This document shows positions 60,704 through 64,000 of a stretch of 64,000 nucleotides of DNA, piece by piece. Every line of letters begins with the position of its first letter. Positions within the stretch are counted from its first letter, which is position 1. The position numbers and the translations under genes were made by a program. The DNA comes from Labilibaculum sp. (GTDB lineage Bacteria > Bacteroidota > Bacteroidia > Bacteroidales > Marinifilaceae), in assembly GCA_016342745.1 (NCBI GenBank), contig JAEINT010000004.1, forward strand, positions 248,001 to 312,000, read 5' to 3'. A model generated the notes under the pieces. The model did not search any database. It was not told the origin of the DNA and was given only the letters and a program-made list of their open reading frames with translations.

Positions 60704-62683
60704 ATGAACATGAAACACCTAATGACCCTAAAATCCTTAAGTCTAACGCTTCTCTTACTCTTTGGAGCTACAACTCTTATTGCACAAAAAGCACCAGTTA
60801 AATATGGAAAAGTAAGTATCGATGAGCTTAAAATGGAAAGTTATGAAAAAGACACATCCGCGGTTGCTGTTTATCTTTGCGATTACGGTGTAGGAAATTT
60901 CGAATATTCTCCTGCCGATTATGGTTTTAAGTATAGCATCAAAAGAACCTACAGAATCAAAATTTTAAAGGATGAAGGATTGGATCATGGCAATCTTGAA
61001 TTTGGATTCAATAGAAACAGGTACAAAGTTAGCATGGTTAAAGGTTGTACCTACAATCTTGAAAATGGAAAAATTGTAAAATCTAAAATAACTTCAAAGG
61101 AACGAATCTTAGAAAAAACAGCTGACGATTACTACACTTACAAATTAGCTCTAGCCAATGTGAAGCCAGGCTCTGTTGTTGAGTTTTCTTATCAATTAAC
61201 ATCCGATATCCCTTGGAATTTAGGACCTTGGTATTTTCAAAAAGACATCCCAGTGGTCTGGAGTGAATTTCGTGTAAATATTCCTGAATACTTCGACTAT
61301 AAAAAAAATGGCAAAGGATACCTTTCATTTGACATCAACACACATGAATATTCTAATGGAAGCATTGACAAGCGTTCTTATTCTATTGATAACTATCGAT
61401 TTGTAATAAAAGATGCTCCTGCATTTAAAAAAGAGCCTTACACAACAACTAGTAGTAATTACAAGGCTGCCATAGAATTTGAGATCGCAGGTACAAAAGA
61501 TTTTAATGGTCTTTATACCAACTACACTGGTAATTGGGAAAAAATCAATAAAACCCTATTAGAAAGTGAAAATTTTGGAATGCAATTAAAAACGGGAGGA
61601 TTCTTAAAAGAAACCGTTGCCGAAATTAATGCAAAAGCAAATACCGATGAAGAAAAATTAATGGCGGCATTCAATTTCATCAAATCAAACATGAAATGGA
61701 ATGAGTATTATGGAAAATATACTACAAACACGCTAAGATCTGCTTTTAAAGATAAAAAAGGAAATGTTGCTGACATCAACCTAATGCTAGTAGTACTTTT
61801 AAATAAACTAGGCTTACATGCTGATCCTGTAATTTTAAGCACACGTAACAATGGTCTTTTAAGTCTTTTCTCTCCTAGTTCATCTAAATTTAATTATGTG
61901 ATTGCCAGTTGCAAGATGGGTGAAGAAAGAATTTTCCTCGATGCGACAGAAAGCAATTGTCCTTGTAATCTACTACCTGCACGCTGTATAAACGATAAAG
62001 GCCGTGTTATCAAAAGTGGTGGTTCTTTCTTTGTAGATATCGAGCCACGAAATATTTCGAAAACGGCAACAATGGCAAAAATGAATTTAAATGAAGACGG
62101 ATTGCTTGCAGGAGAATTAAACATCTCCCTAACAGGATTTGCAGCTTTACAATTCCGAGAAGAGTATGAAGACAAGACAGAAGATGAAGTTCTTGAAAGC
62201 ATGGATGAGTCTTATGAGACTCTTAATGTAGAAAGCTTAGATGTGAAAAACCTTAAAGAGGCAGAAAAAAACATCGTTAGCAAACTAGAAGTAGAAATGG
62301 CAGAAGATATTGAAAGTGAAAATGGCTTAATTTACTTCAACCCGTTTTTTGTTAATAAGATTGATTCCAATCCTTTTACTTTAGAAGACAGAAAATATCC
62401 TGTGGATTACACCTATCCTGTAGATCAAACCTTTATGCTGGAACTAACAATTCCAGATGGTTATGTAGTGGAAAGTAAGCCTGCACCTGCAAGAATTAAC
62501 CTACCAGAAAAATCAGCCCAATATTTGTATAATGTGGCTCAAAATGGGAATAAAATCCTAGTAACTAGCAGGTTTAAAATCAACAAACGACAATTTTTAT
62601 TTAACGAATATCCAAATTTAAAAGAATTCTACAATCTTGTTGTAGCTAAAAATGCAGAAATGATCGTATTGAAGAGAATATAA
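60704..62683 (+). CDS. DUF3857/pseudo-transglutaminase secreted protein
   Basis: A 659-residue exported protein (signal peptide ending TTLIAQ). An N-terminal DUF3857 beta-rich domain (DYGFKYSIKRTYRIKILKDEGLDHGNLEFGF, YKLALANVKPGSVVEFSYQL) is followed by a transglutaminase-like domain (KLMAAFNFIKSNMKWNEYYGKY). The catalytic positions are degenerate: GNVADINLML has Val355 where active enzymes have Cys, and FNYVIA has Tyr398 where they have His; only the Asp (LDAT, D413) remains. It is therefore likely non-catalytic, as many DUF3857 proteins of this group are. Paralogous gene follows 102 bp downstream. Confidence 0.88.
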   Translation: MNMKHLMTLKSLSLTLLLLFGATTLIAQKAPVKYGKVSIDELKMESYEKDTSAVAVYLCDYGVGNFEYSPADYGFKYSIKRTYRIKILKDEGLDHGNLEFGFNRNRYKVSMVKGCTYNLENGKIVKSKITSKERILEKTADDYYTYKLALANVKPGSVVEFSYQLTSDIPWNLGPWYFQKDIPVVWSEFRVNIPEYFDYKKNGKGYLSFDINTHEYSNGSIDKRSYSIDNYRFVIKDAPAFKKEPYTTTSSNYKAAIEFEIAGTKDFNGLYTNYTGNWEKINKTLLESENFGMQLKTGGFLKETVAEINAKANTDEEKLMAAFNFIKSNMKWNEYYGKYTTNTLRSAFKDKKGNVADINLMLVVLLNKLGLHADPVILSTRNNGLLSLFSPSSSKFNYVIASCKMGEERIFLDATESNCPCNLLPARCINDKGRVIKSGGSFFVDIEPRNISKTATMAKMNLNEDGLLAGELNISLTGFAALQFREEYEDKTEDEVLESMDESYETLNVESLDVKNLKEAEKNIVSKLEVEMAEDIESENGLIYFNPFFVNKIDSNPFTLEDRKYPVDYTYPVDQTFMLELTIPDGYVVESKPAPARINLPEKSAQYLYNVAQNGNKILVTSRFKINKRQFLFNEYPNLKEFYNLVVAKNAEMIVLKRI

Positions 62684-62702
62684 CTTCCCTTCGGAGAATT
62701 AT

Positions 62703-62733
62703 TCAACGGTTGAATTCCAGATTCAACCGTTGA
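62703..62733 (+). terminator. Hairpin terminator between the two DUF3857 genes
   Basis: Perfect 13-bp stem TCAACGGTTGAAT / ATTCAACCGTTGA with a TCCAG loop, followed by a pyrimidine-rich stretch rather than a clean T-tract. Confidence 0.7.
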
Positions 62734-62784
62734 TTTACTTCTCTTCTTTTATTTCATTCCGTTAGCAACCCAAAATCAAATCAT

Positions 62785-64000
62785 ATGAACACTCGTTACA
62801 CGCTAATTTTACTACTTTACTTCCTAAGCCCTATAATCAGTTTTGCAAAAAAAACTCCTCAATTCCCAGTTTCTGAAATATCTGTATTGCTTAGAGCTGA
62901 TGCTGATGCTATTGTGAGACTAGAATCAAACCATATTGATTTAATTTCAACCAAAAGAGTAGTTCTAAAACACAAAACAGCAATTACCATACTTAACGAA
63001 AGTGGCAATCATTTTGGTGAAATAGAATTATACTACGATAAATCAAGCCCATTATTAGAATTAACAGCTGCAATTTACGATTCTGAAGGATCACTTATTG
63101 AAAGAGTTAAATCAAGTGAAATAAAAGATTACAGTGCATCGGGCAGCTCTCTTTTTACGGATGGTAGACTTAAACATTACGAGCCAATCCAAAAAAACTA
63201 TCCTTACACTATTGTTTACTCCTACACACAAACATACAATAGCTATATCAATCTTACAGGCTGGTATCCCTATCCTGGATATCGTTGTGCAGTGGAACAA
63301 TCTCAATTTAATGTTACCTGCAAAGAAGATAATTTTCGATACAAAGCTTATCATCTAGGCATCGAACCAAAAATTGATGAGCAAGAAGATGAAACATCCT
63401 ATTCATGGGAATTAAGCCAGCTTCCTGCAATAAAAAAAGAACCTTATTCCCCTTCCTTTTATCAGACTGTTCCCAAGTTAATTTGTGCTCCTAATGATTT
63501 TCAAATGGAAAAAATTGATGGTCACATGTCCTCTTGGTCCGAATTTGGAAATTGGGTCAATATCTTAAATACGGGAAGAGATGAATTGGACCTTGAAAGT
63601 CAGGAAAAAATTAAAAATCTTGTTAAAGATTGCAAGACCGATTTTGAGAAAGTTAAAACTCTATACGAATATCTACAAAACAAAACCCGATACATTAGCA
63701 TTCAAGTAGGCATTGGAGGATGGCAAACTTTTCCAGCTCAAGATGTTGAAGATAAATCGTACGGGGACTGTAAAGCTCTCTCTAATTACATGAGAACACT
63801 TCTTAAGATTGTTGGGATTCCATCTTATTATACATTTGTCAAGGCAGGTAAAAGTGCAAGTCCAGCTGATACCAGTTTTGTGCGTAATTTCTTCAATCAT
63901 GCAATTTTAATGGTACCTATAGAAAAGGATAGTATTTGGTTGGAGTGCACCAGTAAGACACAAGCTTGTGGATTTCTGGGTTCATTTACCGATGACAGGG
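62785..64000 (+). CDS. DUF3857/transglutaminase secreted protein (3' end outside window)
   Basis: The first 405 codons are inside the window and the frame stays open to its end. Signal peptide MNTRYTLILLLYFLSPIISFA. The DUF3857 region is followed by a transglutaminase-like core: KVKTLYEYLQNKTRYISIQVGIGGWQTFPAQDV, SYGDCKALSNYMRTLLKIVG with the nucleophile C329, FFNHAILM with H372, and WLECTSK with an acidic residue (E387) in the third position. Unlike the neighbouring paralogue it retains Cys and His, so it may be an active transglutaminase-like protease or transferase. The substrate is unknown. Confidence 0.88.
   Translation, partial: MNTRYTLILLLYFLSPIISFAKKTPQFPVSEISVLLRADADAIVRLESNHIDLISTKRVVLKHKTAITILNESGNHFGEIELYYDKSSPLLELTAAIYDSEGSLIERVKSSEIKDYSASGSSLFTDGRLKHYEPIQKNYPYTIVYSYTQTYNSYINLTGWYPYPGYRCAVEQSQFNVTCKEDNFRYKAYHLGIEPKIDEQEDETSYSWELSQLPAIKKEPYSPSFYQTVPKLICAPNDFQMEKIDGHMSSWSEFGNWVNILNTGRDELDLESQEKIKNLVKDCKTDFEKVKTLYEYLQNKTRYISIQVGIGGWQTFPAQDVEDKSYGDCKALSNYMRTLLKIVGIPSYYTFVKAGKSASPADTSFVRNFFNHAILMVPIEKDSIWLECTSKTQACGFLGSFTDDR

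Noticed and set aside
1-64000. tRNA, rRNA, CRISPR arrays, insertion sequences or phage genes
   Set aside because: Looked for while reading; none could be supported.

Overview
The window is an AT-rich chromosomal segment of a member of the Bacteroidota, probably a marine Marinilabiliales/Marinifilaceae-type bacterium (the family-level guess is inference). The signs are TAnnTTTG-type -7 promoter elements, few Shine-Dalgarno sites, an Oar-like TonB-dependent receptor with a carboxypeptidase-regulatory N-terminal domain, a YaiO-type outer membrane barrel, DUF3857/transglutaminase proteins, an RprX/RprY-like two-component pair and a fused hisIE and hisB. I saw no rRNA, tRNA, CRISPR array, transposase or prophage gene. 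Most of it reads as a stable core-genome stretch.

Layout. 1-8.1 kb: the 3' part of uvrA, small secreted and lipoprotein genes of unknown role, a HEAT-like protein, a dihydroorotate dehydrogenase-like oxidoreductase, a YggS-type PLP protein, a histidine kinase/response regulator pair, and, divergent from it, a small secreted protein very rich in Cys and Lys. 8.2-16.6 kb: a TPR protein, a CPA2-type cation/proton antiporter, a secreted HExxH protein, a pterin carbinolamine dehydratase, pheA (prephenate dehydratase), two thioredoxin-fold proteins, a quinone-oxidoreductase-like MDR enzyme and a nitroreductase. 16.8-23.2 kb: a membrane metallophosphoesterase, a 1013-residue HExxH/propeller/barrel protein, a PPK2 kinase and methionine aminopeptidase. 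23.3-29.5 kb: a surface-polymer region with an IspD/TarI-type cytidylyltransferase, a CDP-glycerol glycerophosphotransferase-like enzyme, a HIT-cytidylyltransferase fusion, and an operon of NUDIX, LPS-kinase-like and two glycosyltransferase genes. 29.9-38.8 kb: gamma-glutamyltranspeptidase, the TonB-dependent receptor, a CBM9-like protein, a second nitroreductase and a solute-binding-domain sensor kinase. 38.8-46.2 kb: a complete histidine operon, hisGDCBHAF(IE). 46.2-49.1 kb: a long regulatory region, then P-II protein and ammonium transporter. 49.3-58.5 kb: a second solute-binding-domain kinase and a five-gene exopolysaccharide-type cluster (unknown membrane protein, YaiO barrel, CotH kinase, HEAT membrane protein, processive GT2). 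58.7-64 kb: DsrE, DUF2461 and HD proteins and two tandem DUF3857 proteins, the last cut by the window end.

The most notable regulatory content is transcription attenuation, read directly from the sequence. The his operon has a leader peptide with five consecutive His codons followed by an intrinsic terminator. pheA has two leader-peptide/terminator units in series, both with runs of Phe codons. Both leaders start just downstream of a TAnnTTTG-like promoter. The region before the P-II/ammonium transporter genes holds a series of C5/G5-run motifs and three hairpins with no obvious identity; it is the best candidate in the window for an undescribed cis-regulatory element. Other points are the fusion of a HIT domain to a glycerol-3-phosphate-type cytidylyltransferase, the CotH kinase inside a synthase-type polysaccharide operon, and a pair of transglutaminase-like proteins of which one lacks the catalytic Cys and His.
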